From: Paramisgurnus dabryanus
Taxonomy: Eukaryota > Chordata > Actinopteri > Cypriniformes > Cobitidae
Direction: 5' to 3'
Length of the DNA: 64,000 bases
Assembly: GCF_030506205.2 (NCBI RefSeq)
Contig: NC_133353.1
Coordinates: 23,261,861 to 23,325,860 of the forward strand
A program made the position numbers and the translations under genes. Position 1 is the first letter of the stretch; the number at the start of each line of letters is the position of its first letter. The notes beneath the pieces are model-generated. The model worked only from the letters and a program-made list of their open reading frames with translations, was not told the origin of the DNA and did not search any database. This document shows, piece by piece, positions 11,640 through 28,289 of the stretch.

Positions 11640-14600
11640 TTTTGTAACAATCATTTCATAATACAAAACAATAATAACCAAAACTTTACAAAACTACACA
11701 CACCTCTGTATCACTCTTTCTACGATACATAGTTGCAGGCCTCTGCCCAAGGGGGACCCCTGGCCCTCAGGGTGTTTTTGTTTAAGTCTCCCCCTCTCCT
11801 CCTCCCTCTTCTCATCCAGTCCCACCCCTCTCGTCAACCCACTGCTGTTTTGGAAGCCCATTTACAGGCATGGGGTCTGCCTCCCCCCGGGGGTCCCACA
11901 AACAAATGCTGTATGGTCTAAGCTCCCACAGCAGCTCAGATTCTCCCCAAAGACCCAGGAGGTTAACGACGTGCCAGTGGAAAACATGACCCCCCTGCCA
12001 ACCCTTCATTCTCTATCTACCTACCTCTCAATCTATAGCATTTATCCCCCTGTCAAACCCTGTGCTTGGCAACCGGCAGACCACTCACACACATGTGCAC
12101 ATAAAGTGCGCAACTTTTGGTATTGTTAAGTCTATTTGTTAAGGCTATTTCGTTTCGAAGTAGTCCAAACTGTTAACCTAAACCTTTAATTGGTGTAATT
12201 TCATACAATATGGTTTACATTATAAACTTGTTAGACATAACTATTAAAACGTACACTTTCAGTTGTAAACTCAGAGGATGACTATACTGTAGCAACAAAA
12301 ATGTAATTTGACACATCATTGAAGTGTTGATCTTAAAAGGGGTAAAACATGTCTTTATCTAATTACTGGAGATAAATAATAAAACAGCATCACACTGATG
12401 ATTAAAGTGTGTAGCCATTTTGAGCTCATATTGACAATTAACCTTTCTCGTTTGGTGATTTGTAACACAAGCAAATCCTGTTATCAGCAAATATAGCACA
12501 TGGCTCACACACGCTCAAGTCTAACACCAAACAATGGTGTAAGTGGTGTTTATGGTCTGTAACGAGAACAACAAAATAAACATTGGGTACATGTACACAC
12601 AGCCAAGCTAGTGGTGCAGAGAGAACGAGAAAAGCTAACAATGATAGAGAGAGAGAGAGTAAGGAATATTTCAACAACTGGCCATTTAATGATTAAAAAT
12701 TGAAAATTGAATTGAGCGGTTCCACATATTTTCATAACAAGAAATTAACATGTAAGTTATGTAGATAGAAAATGACTGAATCAAATTTACTTAACTTGGT
12801 TAAATCATATTTTGGCTAGCTTTTATATCACTTTTCGAACAACGAGCAATGACATCAGGTCAGAAATTATGCCTTTTATAATATTAAAAAATATCTTCAG
12901 TTCTCCACCTAAGCAGAGGCTCTACTCTTAAGCTCAATAGTAACCAACATTACACAAACTCTTTAAATACCAACCCAACAGAATAATAAACATGTCTTCT
13001 CCTTATTTTATCTCGACCAAAAATGCATAAAATAGCACATAATTTCATTATTCAGTCCTATGCAAAGCATGCTGGGAACTTGACACCTCTTGACTAAATT
13101 TTAAAGAATTGTGTTAAATTAACATGTTTAAAATAAATAAATTGGACAAGAAGCAATTTTGAGTGTTTAAGTTACTTGACTAAAACATTTACTCAAGCCA
13201 AAGGGTTACAATTTAAAGTTAGTTTGAAATGATGCAGTTGTGTATGAAACAAAACTGCATCAATGGTGTTAAATCAAAATAAATTGTTTAAATAAAGTGA
13301 AAAGCAATGGGTATTGAAAATGTATTGAAGATTTTTTCCGATGTTTTCTGTATCACTAATATCGATTGTGCTGGGTCTATATTTGGTACAGAAAACTAGC
13401 TCACTAAATTACTAAATACTGCACAATATAAATTGTATACTGCTTTGCTATAAAACATTTTAAACAGTAACAGTACTCGTCAATGAATTACAATTTTTAT
13501 TAAATGTGAGTAGCGTCCAGCTATAGTTGTGTAAATTTATTTTATTGTTTTTTATGCTAAAAATTTATAACTTTTCACAATACAATTAAAAATAAGGTTG
13601 CATCTGTTATTACTTCAATGATTGCAATTGCATTGGGGTATACAGTGTGCCTTATAATGTAAATGTCAGATTTCTTTTACACATGCTGTGCTCAGTATAC
13701 AAGTATTACAAATGTAATACAATAAGTCAGCTCTCATGTGACCTATGTGCTTCCATTGAACCTGTTACCCACAATGCCCACCTCACACCCAAATTCCCAA
13801 TCTTTGGCATGATTCCCACTCACATTGTGCCGAATCATGTGGGCCTGCTGCTGTTGCCATGGGGACATAGTAACCTTGTCTCAGACCTGGGGGTGGCATA
13901 GAGATTGAGCTTGTCATCCTTGACAGTATGCAGAGCAGAATAATGACAAGATGATGCATCATATGATATCTCAGCAAATCAGACAATAGAGGAATGTCCA
14001 GAACAAGGATTTGCGAGGGGTTCGAAAAGCAGGCGTGCACTTGGCAAGTCAAAATCAGAAACACATTTGACAAACAGACATTGGCAAAATATGACATTTT
14101 AAATAGATTTGAACTCCAAATTAAATACTTTAAGGTGCAGTAGCTTATGTTTCGGTTATAGTTTAGCTGCATCTTGGCACTGTGTGTGCCACATCAATTT
14201 TAGCTTCAATTGTTGTCTGCGCCTATTGAGTGCACTATAAGCTATCACAAAGTTTGTGTCTAATTCATCTGGATTTGCATAGTTAGTGCAGGTTAATTTT
14301 AAAGGCTAGACCATGCACACGATCAGAAAACAAGGATACTCTTACGAGGCAACCATAGCCAAATTTCCAATTGAGTACATGTTTGCAGATTTATAAAACT
14401 AACCTGCAATTTAAATGCACAGTGAACTGTATTAAATTGACTATACACTTGACTTGGACTGCACATCAGAGACTCATGAACATGTCTGGCAAAAGAGTTA
14501 AAGGTTAGGGTTAGATGGTAACAACAATTTCCGATGGGTCATCAAAGGATACAATTAAACACCGTAACATTCTGACTTTACAAAGACCCCGCTATACCCA

Positions 14601-14640
14601 CCAAATTAAACAGTCTAGGCACAATGTGCTGAGCTTATGG
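11640..14640. other. Noncoding upstream DNA, no gene seen
   Basis: Mostly AT-rich. 11735-12010 is GC-rich and unique-looking (no repeat ends). TGCAAAGCATGCTGGGA at 13061-13077 is the core of a MITE type seen in reverse at 61714, so 12.9-13.3 kb is probably a decayed element. Small AG/CT-rich tract near 12645. Confidence 0.4.
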
Positions 14641-14970
14641 AGTAATCAGTCCCTCACACTGCAGAGGTTGCTCTGTTGGGGCCTGAGCCATACAGTTGGG
14701 TGGGGGTTGCAGGGAGGGTTTGTTGGCAAGGTGTGGTTGCGAGGCTCCAGTTGGTCCACTGGAGGTTGGCTGACTGATGGGCAGAGAGGGGGGGCATAGC
14801 CAGTCTGGCCTGGGCGAGGAGAAGAGGCTGGTGGGAATGGCGGAGGGGTGCTGGACTCTGGCCCAGAGTGGTGACTGCCTGTCTGTCCAGGCGCTGGACC
14901 ACTCCAGCCTGCTTCTCCAGGCTCCTACCCCTGAGTGGGCATTTCAAAGGAATATGCCTGCCCTCTCTCT
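14640..14970. promoter_or_regulatory. GC-rich unique block, possible regulatory element
   Basis: Abrupt rise in G+C with runs of GGGG and CCAG. Open on both strands (14515-14947) but with no protein family resemblance on either, so noncoding control DNA is likelier than an exon. Position is 10 kb upstream of otx2. Confidence 0.25.
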
Positions 14971-14999
14971 TTCAATCACACTTCTGCCCTTGCCGTCTC

Positions 15000-16340
15000 T
15001 CTATCTCTCTGTTCATCATCAACTTGTTTGCTTACTCTTCTATCTTTACTACGAATCTTTCTCATTCATTTGAAATTACTGTGCACTTCCATTTATAATT
15101 CATTCGTGAATCATTGACAAATCATTCCCACTGTGCTTTGTTCATCTTTTCCTGTTCAATCACCTTCCATGTCTATTTGATTTTGATTTATTTGACTCGG
15201 ACCAATCCCACTGTGGGGTGGATTGATAGAGAGGGAGAAGTACAGAAGAGAGAGGAGGAGGGATGGAGTTGTACCGCTACACTGGACCCATCTGCCCGAT
15301 GTCTTCCCCTGCTGCGGAGCATGATGTTGCTCCATGACTCGATGGCTCCACCGTGGTGCTGACCATTATGCTGCTGCTTTATTGAACTGTGCCCCTGAAG
15401 CTCCACAGCAGAGACCACAATGATTTCAGAGCAACTCAACTGCTCTTCCCCTCAGCCGGATTGGTTGTAATGTTGTTTGTACTTTAATAATAATCTCTTT
15501 GTATAGGTTTTAAGTAACGTTATGAAACTTGTTATGATTGATAGACTTACAACCACACGTGTATTCAAAACATGAACGAAGCAATATCCAAGATGTTTAC
15601 CATTGCAAAAAAAGAAGTCTTATAATCCTCACAGTTGCTCTTTAAGTTAGAGGCAGTTTTTCTAGTAAGATCTTAAATGATTATATAGAAAACATTTATA
15701 ATAACAGTGTCACTGGGCTTGCTTCCAACCCTTCATGATTAATTTCAACAGAATGTAATGTTTTGTAACTTTACCTAAAGTGTTACCTATAAAGCATTAT
15801 TAATTATTAAAAAATTATGTAAAAAAAAAACTGAGAATTGGGAAACTGAGCTTAAATCATTTGTATTCTAACTTTCTAAAGAAATTTTATTTTATGCTTA
15901 ATAACAAATAAATGGTTTCAATAATTATAGCAAACTGTAAATGATTTGACCACTCTATTTTTCATTGAGCTTCTGTCAGGTCCTGAGCTACCTATCCACC
16001 ACCTCCCCTGCCGTCAGTTAATGTGACTCCTCCACACCCTCTGTCCGCTCCTCGTCTCCCACCTGGCATTTTCCGGGCAGTAGGTCTTGTGAAATTCCTG
16101 CATCCCTATTGCCAGCCGCAAGGCGTTAACCACTGGGGTTTCTGAGAGTGTTCCCGCCCCCATTACACACACACTTACCCTGTCTTGCCTCAGTCTGCAA
16201 CTCTACAGACTCTGGCAGACTTTACATTCTTTTCAGCAGAATTTCGTTCCCCATAGTAACCAGGAGAGTGCTGAGTGGTGACCTGTCATGTTATTCTCAA
16301 ATAGAAACAACTCTCATTAATACTTTAAAATTTCAAGATA
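15000..16340. other. Noncoding upstream DNA, no gene seen
   Basis: Pyrimidine-rich at 14950-15070, then mixed. 15960-16230 is GC-richer and repeat-free, possibly regulatory. No coding similarity. Confidence 0.4.
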
Positions 16341-16343
16341 ACA

Positions 16344-16660
16344 CACTGTCAGAAAAAAAGGTATAAAACTGTCCTTTTGAGTCACTGGGGAGGTAACATA
16401 AGGTTTAGTTATGTACATTTACAGGTATACACAACATAATTGAATGTTGTACCTTTTGGGTACATTACTGTACCGTAAGGAACTATTGTGTATCTTTAAA
16501 GGTACAGTTAACTGTTTTGTAACATGAACATTTACCTGGTACAAAATTTTCCCCTAAGGTACACAATAGATTATTAGGAGATAACATGGTACTCCAAAAG
16601 GTACAAAAATGCACATTTGAGCATACCACCTCAGCGACAGAAGTTTTTTATTTCTGATAA
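16344..16660. mobile_element. Foldback MITE, GGTAC/CAGTGAC family
   Basis: Left end CACTGTCAGAAAAAAAGG and a decayed right end ccacctcagcgacagaagttttttatttctg form an inverted pair. The interior repeats ggtac words in both orientations. Related copies or pieces lie at 33397-33583 and 55238-55302. Confidence 0.6.
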
Positions 16661-17194
16661 TATATTATAAATAAATGACAGAAAAAGAAATATAACCATT
16701 TGCTCTGTTGTTTTTCACATTTGTAGGTCATTATGGATAAAAGCATCTGCAAAATTGCTAAATCTAGTGTAAATGTTATCTAAGAATTTTTTTTACTATT
16801 TGTTAGTTACTAAACTATTTGTTTTTGACTGTGCAAGTTTTTATTGGTTAAGCAAAATGTAAAATTGGAAAGTTTATGCCAGAAAACTTTTATTACATCA
16901 ATTGGTATCATCAATCTTCACATAAAAGTGCTTTGCAATATTATTTTCATTTGAGAATACTTATTATTTTTTTGCAATGCCAATATCACATATTGAGTGG
17001 CTGGTAAAAGTATATATACAATTGAGCACTTATTTCATTATTATTTAACAGTGCCATTGTTACAACCAGTTGTGGGGTGGATATTTTTTTATACTGTATC
17101 AGTTCCTTAATATATTCTCAAGATTCAAATTTGTAGTAGCTGTGTGCTTTACGTCACATTTTAAACCAATCTGATCTTGCTGGATTTCATATGT

Positions 17195-17345
17195 ATTTAA
17201 CCAGTAGGCTAATCCGTATGAATGTGAATGTATTAAAGTGAATCACTCAAAACGTATGATTACTAAAAAAATTAAAACAATGACACCCCAAACCTTAAAC
17301 CCAAAAGCAAATCTAAAAAAATGAATGAATTTATCCACTTCAAAA
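17195..17345. mobile_element. Fragment of the GGCTAATTCGTACGAAT MITE family
   Basis: The string ggctaatccgtatgaatgtgaa...aacgtatgattac...ccccaaaccttaaaccc corresponds to the left part and middle of the intact copy at 60594-60776. The TAATCCG word here belongs to a repeat and is not counted as an OTX site. Confidence 0.45.
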
Positions 17346-17507
17346 AATTGTCATGAGATTGTGTTGCATAAAACATATATTTAAGAAGCTCTTAAAGTTT
17401 GAAAGGTTTGAAAATGAAAGAGTAAGAGATAGAGTGATCATAGACAGCAGAGTCTGGGGCTGGATGACTTCCTAAGATTTAGGGGACGGTTTGGAAACTT
17501 GTGAACA

Positions 17508-17530
17508 CACACACACACACACACACACAG
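17508..17530. repeat. (AC)n microsatellite
   Basis: Short pure AC run. Confidence 0.85.
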
Positions 17531-17784
17531 ACTGGTCTTGTGTTTACTCTCCTAATTGAAGGGGAGGGTTCCAGTTGACAGAAAAGCCCTTAGAGATACA
17601 CAATTGCAAAAACAGCTGCCAGCCTGTGGCTGGAAGGGTAACTGACTACAGACTGGAACTGGGACAAGAACATGGCAGGAACGTGATGGGAACGTAATGG
17701 AAACATCCAACTGACAGAATCAAGAGGAGTCCCGACAGACAGCCTCCACCATCCCAAAAGAGATTCTGGTGTTGATGTGGTTTT

Positions 17785-17833
17785 AAAAGAAAGAAAGAAA
17801 GAAAGGAAGAAAGAAAGTAAGAAAGAAAGAAAG
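17785..17833. repeat. (GAAA)n tetranucleotide tract
   Basis: Imperfect GAAA repeats within a purine-rich stretch that continues to about 17880. Opposite-strand Ser/Phe/Leu open frames here are composition artefacts. Confidence 0.9.
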
Positions 17834-17879
17834 TGTGAGAAAGAGAGACAGTAAAGAAGACTTGAAGAAAGAGATAGAT

Positions 17880-20385
<2,506 letters not shown>

Positions 20386-20389
20386 CGCC

Positions 20390-20665
20390 ACTCAAGCAAA
20401 GTGGAGATTAAAGGGAAAGGGTGTCATTTACTGGGATCGTGCTGTTGTGGCCACAGGCGCCAACACGCATTGCTCTTTCTCACTTTGACAAAACACAATT
20501 CCTTTAAAGATGAGAATTCCCTCCGGACGCGAGGCGTTTACAATTTGATAAATAATTTAGCAATTTAAACAGCGAGAGGCAACGCTAGGCGAGATCCCAG
20601 CGATAACGGCACAAGCACGGGTTTTTTAGCGCTTGATAAAGCATCGTTTATTTATCATAGCTGTG
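20390..20665. promoter_or_regulatory. Candidate regulatory block upstream of otx2
   Basis: Unique-looking sequence with CpGs (ccggacgcgaggcg, aacgctaggcgagat), SOX-like acaat words and homeodomain ATTTA/TAAT cores, about 4.4 kb upstream of the start codon. No repeat ends. Role inferred. Confidence 0.3.
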
Positions 20666-22590
20666 ATTTGTGTGTTTCAAAAATATATTACCCAGTGGGC
20701 ATTAAACACACACTATACTCTAGAAGTTGTTTATGTTTATTATTACTTTTTTTTTATATTTACCATTTTAAGTATTACATATTTTTTATAGCAAATACCT
20801 CATAGAATAATTCTCGACTGATAATAATCCTTGACATGGAGCGGGAATAGAATTTTATAGAGAGAAAATAAGGCGATTGGACTGAAGTTTTATGAAACAA
20901 ACCGTTCATACACAAATACACCCAAAAGCGTGTAGAGTAACATATACTGTAAGTAAAGAACATTGTATAAAGATGTTCAATATACTATGTTAAAACAATA
21001 GCCGTGGCAGGTGAATGTGGGAAATGTTGAGATGAAAAGCAGCAGGGTAGCGGTCGTCCTCTCCAGAGCCTCCACAACACTGTAGCAGGTGCGCGACTGA
21101 AGCTAATTATCTTCTTTTAAGTTTATTTAGTCACTATAAAGTTGTGTGTGATCTTTCATCTGCAACCCAACGACTGAGACAATAATGGGATATCTATAAT
21201 AAGATGCTTTAGTTGAATGATCCATGACGAGTTAGATATGGGCCTGTAGTCTCTTTTCGGAGAAACACACTGAAGATAAATTGTCACTGGGCCATCTGCG
21301 TATTCAAACAGTTGACCGTAAATTCTTACAATAATAATAATAATAATAATATTTTATTTATAATAATAATAATAATAATAATTACAAAATGTATGTAGTC
21401 TATTTGTTGTTTCAATGATATGTAAATATAGTTGTTATTTAAAATAAAATACAATACAAAACAATTTAATGTTCTTTAAAGTTCAACATTGTATCACACA
21501 TTATGTTATATTGATAAATGCATCATGATGATAAAAATGTGCTAGTTTGGTTGGGAATTACAAATTTGCCATAACTGAATGATCATCAACAACAACAACA
21601 GGAATGATAATACCAACATACAACAAAGTAGTAATAAAAGTAATAATAAAAGTACTAAACTACTACTCATAATAATACATGTGGTTAATATAATTTGTAG
21701 TAATTTTATAACATGATTTAATATTAACATTAAAACAATTGCTATGTATTTTAACAAATGCTGTACATTAAATGAAAACATTTATTAAATAAAAATGATT
21801 TTCAATGATGTTGCTCACCGTCGTGCATGCATCTGGAGTCACCCGGTCGCTTGTCAGGTGTTTTCGTCTCTGAATATCTTGACTTAAAGCTGATGTGTTA
21901 GAGTCAGAATACCTCCCACACAGAAGAATCCCGATCGACATTTCTCAAAGTGAATTGGCAGCGTTTTTAAACATTTTAAAGATACCTAACTCACCTCCTT
22001 GTTGCAGGACTCCACACTGGAATCAAGTGTGTTCTGCATGTCTTATAAAAGGCCTTAATCTAGCCCCATGGCAATGCGATGCACTCATCGCATGATGCAT
22101 TTGAGTATATCAGCTTGAGCACTTGCAGTCTGAGCGTCATGTGGACGAGAGGACAGTTTAAAGGAATTAAGTCCCCGTAAATCCCTCCAGCTACGGAACA
22201 GAAATACCAGAGGACAGCAGCTTCAAGAGGTTTTAACATTTGCGTTTCCCGTAACCTCTGTATTTTAACAAGAAATTCCCAATAATAATAAAGGATTAAG
22301 TCTTCTGTTTCCTCTCGCGATTGTAATTATACAAACTCTTATAATTTTCATAGCCTACTCATTTTTTAACCTCTGCAACTGTTTAGACTGGTTGTAACGT
22401 GCGCATATTCACAAAGGGCCGCTACAGCAGAACATTTTTAAATTTATAAACTAATTTCCCGTATAAATGTTTTAAAGAGCGTTTTTAAAGACTGTAACAA
22501 TTTAGATATTTCCTACCACTGTATTTGTAGAACATAAGTTCATGTTACGACGTAAAATAACATCCCTTTGACTCTTAGAAATGAGAATGT
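20666..22590. other. Noncoding upstream DNA, no gene seen
   Basis: AT-rich, with two (AAT)n tracts at 21330-21351 and 21361-21383 separated by ten bases. 20990-21110 and 22120-22230 are GC-richer and could be regulatory or untranslated exons. Confidence 0.4.
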
Positions 22591-22799
22591 GCTCCGCTAG
22601 AGCCTTACTCTCATTGGCTGGAGTGTTTGCATCAAAAAGTAGCTGTCGACATTTGTTACCCTGCGAGAGACACAGACTCCAGTCCTGAGCTCTTCATTGG
22701 CCAGCGTGCTGTACAAATCAGACTCCAGTAACTTCAGCCCAGAAGAGCAGCGAATCATAACCGTATGTGCTTTAATCTCTCTAAACCATTTCACCCATT

Positions 22800-22966
22800 C
22801 TCCGCGCTTATAGCTGTCGAGACTTCATTATAACTCATTTGATTCACGGTTTCATAATGATGAAAAGGATATTATCTTGATGTCGTGAATTTTTTGATAC
22901 GATTAGACGTATATTCGCCACTGGACATTAAACTTTAGCGGACTTCGGACTGATTCCAGATATTCT
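22800..22966 (+). promoter_or_regulatory. Candidate noncoding first exon of otx2, ending at a GTAAGT donor
   Basis: A consensus splice donor (tattct/gtaagt) starts at 22967, after a GC-moderate stretch. Inverted CCAAT boxes (attgg) lie upstream near 22613 and 22696, which would suit a TATA-less promoter. Splicing to 24778 would remove a 1.8 kb intron. The exon start is unknown and the whole call is inference from signals. Confidence 0.25.
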
Positions 22967-23609
22967 GTAAGTAGCCAGGTGTATGTCGTCTGTGTTTAAT
23001 TTATTTGATTGCGCATTGTTGACTTTTCGAACGATTCCATAATCAATACCTATTTGTTGTTGGTATTTTATTATTAGTTTTATCGTTGTAGTACGTACTG
23101 TGAAAATTATGTTAATCTGCAGGCTATTCATCGCTTCATTGTCCAAACTTTTATTTTTTTTGTTAGGCCTTTTAGAAATAAGCAAAATTACGTAGGCCAC
23201 TACTTAAATATAATAATAATAATGATACTGTCGGATGATTCGATGTGTGGTATGCTCGTTGCTCTTTAACACGGTCCATTTTTAAAAGTGAATTTTTATT
23301 TATTTATTGTTCCGTTTATTTCACTTCTGTATGATGTAAAATTAATATAAAGTAGCCCACCATCTCGTGGACATATTTTTTATTTCTGAAACTAATATGT
23401 CTTACAAGTAAAAGAAATACAAAACATATTTGACATTGTATATTTGCATATAACCTATTGCTTGTGCTTTTTACTTTCAAGCTAATGCTTGTTGAAAAAA
23501 ACTGAAAACTTTATATGAAATAATCCAGATTGTACCTGTTAGAAGTAATGCTTCAGTGAAATACAGGTGCATGTTGTGTGTGTGCTAGCGCGTACCAGTG
23601 ATTTTTCTT

Positions 23610-23830
23610 TTTATTGTAGTCATGCACAGAATCAATGAGGCCAAACGTTCAGCTGAAGAGGTAGCGTCCAGTAATTAGGGAGCGCGTGCCACACGGATTA
23701 TCTCGTTAATTTATCAACAACAACATTTATCATAATTAATTCTTGGATGAGGTAATTACTATTGAGCGGCTGTGCAACTGGTAGACGAGGACTGTTTTAA
23801 GTGACAGATTGAGGGGCATAACCGTTGGGT
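23610..23830. promoter_or_regulatory. Candidate regulatory element in the putative first intron
   Basis: Repeat-free block with many homeodomain words: GGATTA at 23695-23700 (OTX-type, reverse orientation), several TAATTA or ATTAATT cores, and an acaacaaca stretch suited to SOX factors. It sits 1.1-1.3 kb upstream of the ATG. Function inferred. Confidence 0.35.
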
Positions 23831-24369
23831 ATTTAAAAAAATTCACTTTTGCATATTAGGGCTAACGTTTCGTTTTTTTTTTCATAAAAATGATTTATTC
23901 AAAAGAATGTCGTTGTAATTCGGAAGGCACTGAACTGCACGTAATTTTGAACTGCACGTGCATTATAAATTAAGTTTTAAGATGATTGCAAAAGTTCAAC
24001 ATTACTAGAAACGTATACTTTGTAATGTTTCATATGGATCTGATTTTTTTATATATCGATTTGTTTTACCCAAATGTTCTGTTTTAAATTCAAACTAAAA
24101 ATAGACATAAACCTCTAACTGAAAACATACAATGGTTTAATGAAACTTAAAAAAAAGAAAAGATTAATATAGCTATTTGTTAAACTCGGTTCTATTCAGT
24201 TGCATTAATAAACATTCTTAATAGAAAACACTAAAATACCTAATTATTAAATGTATGGAGTCATTTGGACTTACATGAGTGTTAAAGGCAGGGTACCTTT
24301 GTCATTGTTATTTTTGCCAATTGAGCTTTTGTTATCAGCATTAGTTATCAGGCTAACAGTGGTCTTTGT

Positions 24370-24470
24370 TTGCACCAATGGCCCACAATGCCCTTATGCT
24401 TGAGACAATTAGCGGGTTCCTATGCAAATTGTGTTTTGGTCTGTGTGCACATTTGAACGACGGAGTTTTG
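24370..24470 (+). promoter_or_regulatory. Proximal otx2 control block with octamer and CCAAT motifs
   Basis: Contains a perfect POU octamer ATGCAAAT at 24422-24429, a CCAAT box at 24375-24379 and an ATTA-core homeodomain word (caattagc) between them, all within 60 bp and about 480 bp upstream of the start codon. POU/SOX control of Otx2 is known in mouse; use of these particular sites is inferred. Confidence 0.4.
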
Positions 24471-24717
24471 TCTTTGTGAAGATTTGTTGCAATTAATAGA
24501 TGTTACTTTTTGGGGTTGGTGGGAGAGGGGAGGAAGGGGAGGGACAAGGGGCGTTTGTCAAGATGAGCTTCGTTCATCTTATGAGGACAGCTGGAGGTCT
24601 GGGGCGGCTTTAAGAGCACGTTGCCGTATGTACGTGGTTTATTTGCCTATAAGTCGACGCAGTTAGAAGGACGCAGTATCTTTCAAATGTCAGACGCTGA
24701 AACAATAACCTGCGCCT

Positions 24718-24725
24718 TATAAAAA
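24718..24725 (+). promoter_or_regulatory. TATA-like box TATAAAAA upstream of otx2
   Basis: TATAAAAA preceded by a GC-containing run (gcgcct), 181 bp before the ATG. It may be a core promoter element, but it lies just before a T-rich splice-acceptor-like tract, so it may equally be intronic. Confidence 0.25.
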
Positions 24726-24777
24726 GTGAACGTCTCTCTTATTTTTTTAATATATTTTATTTATTTATTTGAAACAG

Positions 24778-24905
24778 GGCTTTTGGTTTCAGCGCCGCTG
24801 CTGAAGACGAAAACAAGCCAGAAGCATAAACAGGAACACGGACTGAAGAGGCAGGTGTTCAACTTTCCAATTTTCTCCAACTTTATCCTCACAAACATCT
24901 TTAGC
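24778..24905 (+). promoter_or_regulatory. otx2 5' UTR portion in the first coding exon, with two candidate splice acceptors
   Basis: A T-rich tract (24730-24771) ends in gaaacag at 24777, a plausible splice acceptor; a second AG (ggtttcag) lies at 24792. Vertebrate Otx2 genes have noncoding first exons spliced onto this exon, so one of these is likely used. Alternatively the TATAAAAA at 24718-24725 could serve a promoter close to this exon, with the UTR unspliced. Confidence 0.5.
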
Positions 24906-26667
<1,762 letters not shown>

Positions 26668-27122
26668 AACTAACAAAACATCCAATCAACACACTAAAAG
26701 ACAATATATAAACGTTGTATACCTGCTGCCATCCTTCCAAAAACAGAAGTGTTCCGTGAAACCTGGACCCAGACAGCGCTTGACATGAGATATCTGTTTA
26801 AGTTACGTGCACCTATCCTGGCGTGCAAAGTATTTAAGGGTCATGAGTGCATATTAACATGATAGGCCATTTGACCATAACCTGTTATTTAAGGTAGAGG
26901 AAATATTGTAATAAGTTAGGTCAAAGCCACGGAACAAATCCTTACACAAGAATACAGGAGAAAAAATACACGACAAAAGGAGCCAATCTTTTGGTTAAGT
27001 GCTTGGAATGGGCAGGCTTTCTCTAAGCCTCTTACAGCACGCCGACCTATTTCAATGTTGGCAAGACGAGAGACACTTCCATCAGGAGAATGATAGAGAG
27101 GATGTGTGAGTGTGTGGTACGA

Positions 27123-27136
27123 GTGTGTGTGCGTGC

Positions 27137-27207
<71 letters not shown>

Positions 27208-27232
27208 TGTGCGTGCGTGCGTGTGTGTGTGC
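27123..27232. repeat. (GT)n/(GCGT)n microsatellite in the otx2 3' region
   Basis: 110 bp of GT runs alternating with GCGT tetranucleotides, about 460 bp after the stop codon. Repeat-driven His-Thr or Cys-Val open frames are spurious. Confidence 0.97.
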
Positions 27233-27661
27233 TGAACGCCCCCAAGGCGACCTGGATGCACTACTTTATTTAAGAAAATGTGTTTATAAGGAATCAATAT
27301 GTAGTTTTTAAAAGACAATCAATGTGTGTCTTATATAAATGGTACATTTGTGTTTTTTTTATCTGTGCTAGCCTTCGAAACTGTGATCTGTTGTAACTGT
27401 ATGCAATTTGTGAGCTCCGTCGCATCTGCGAAGACTCGGCTGTGATTTTAATAGATTTTTAACTCTTTTCTTTAAAAAAAAAACACGAGTAAAGAATAAT
27501 AGTCACATGATTACCATTTAATTATTTTTCAAACCATCTTGAGAATACAGGGATTCAAGAGTGTAATGTGTAAGAAAAGAACTGGTTGTAACACTGATAT
27601 ACCCTTGTGAGTTTTAAACTTGGATGGAGAGGTGATGTGTTCCCACCAGAGAATGAACAAT

Positions 27662-27667
27662 AATAAA
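27662..27667 (+). terminator. Polyadenylation signal AATAAA for otx2
   Basis: Canonical AATAAA about 995 nt after the stop codon, followed by mixed T/G-containing sequence. Chosen as the first canonical hexamer in the 3' region; alternative downstream signals exist. Confidence 0.5.
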
Positions 27668-27699
27668 CAACTTCAAATCTGAAACCATATGTAAAGTTA

Positions 27700-28285
27700 A
27701 GTCTGGAAGAGCTACTAAAATTTACTATGAATTGTATGTGTGTGCTTTTATTTTAATAGATTACCATTAGGACGAAGATGCGCATTTTATGCCAAAATAA
27801 AAAAATAAAAAACAATAAAACACCAAATTCTAATTTTAATCTTGGTTTTGCGCTATGGTATTTTTTACCAATTCACTGTCATCTACATTAAAATTATTTA
27901 ACGTATTTAATAGACTGCTGGTAACGGCATACTAAATGTGAATTATTTTGGTATTTATTGAACTGAAATAAACATTTGGTGTCCATTTCCCTGGTACGAA
28001 TGGAAAGAGGAAATACCATGCATATTCACATTATATAAATATTAATAGGATTCTCCTGGTTGACTGGTTTACAAAAAAAAATGTCCACCCTGAACAGTGT
28101 ATTCCCAGCTATTTTTTATAAATCTGGTGTCAACGAGTGACTTATTTTAGATTTAATAACGTAGGCCCATAGAAACTTAAATTAAAGATGAAACTTTAAT
28201 TTAAAGCACTGGCTTGTATGTGTCTTGTAATTTGACATGTAAAAAAAGAAACACTTGAAGTAAATGTAATGGCAAGGCGTGAGCA
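27700..28285. other. Intergenic DNA after otx2, no gene seen
   Basis: AT-rich; further AATAAA words could extend the otx2 transcript. No repeats with recognisable ends. Confidence 0.4.
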
Positions 28286-28289
28286 AATT

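Larger units (their letters stand above)
26668..27690 (+). other. Probable otx2 3' UTR
   Basis: Sequence between the otx2 stop and just past the first well-placed AATAAA. About 1 kb long, with a large GT/GCGT microsatellite at 27123-27232 in its middle. The end is inferred from the poly(A) signal; other AATAAA words further down (about 27790 and 27967) could give longer forms. No transcript evidence is available. Confidence 0.6.

Noticed and set aside
14515..15439. Overlapping open frames on both strands
   Set aside because: GC-rich noncoding block; no family resemblance and no supporting splice pattern.
17203..17216. OTX-type TAATCCG site
   Set aside because: It lies in a fragment of an interspersed MITE family (intact copy at 60594), where the equivalent word is TAATTCG.
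26916..27318. His-Thr and Cys-Val repeat proteins on both strands
   Set aside because: Translation of the (GT)n microsatellite downstream of otx2.
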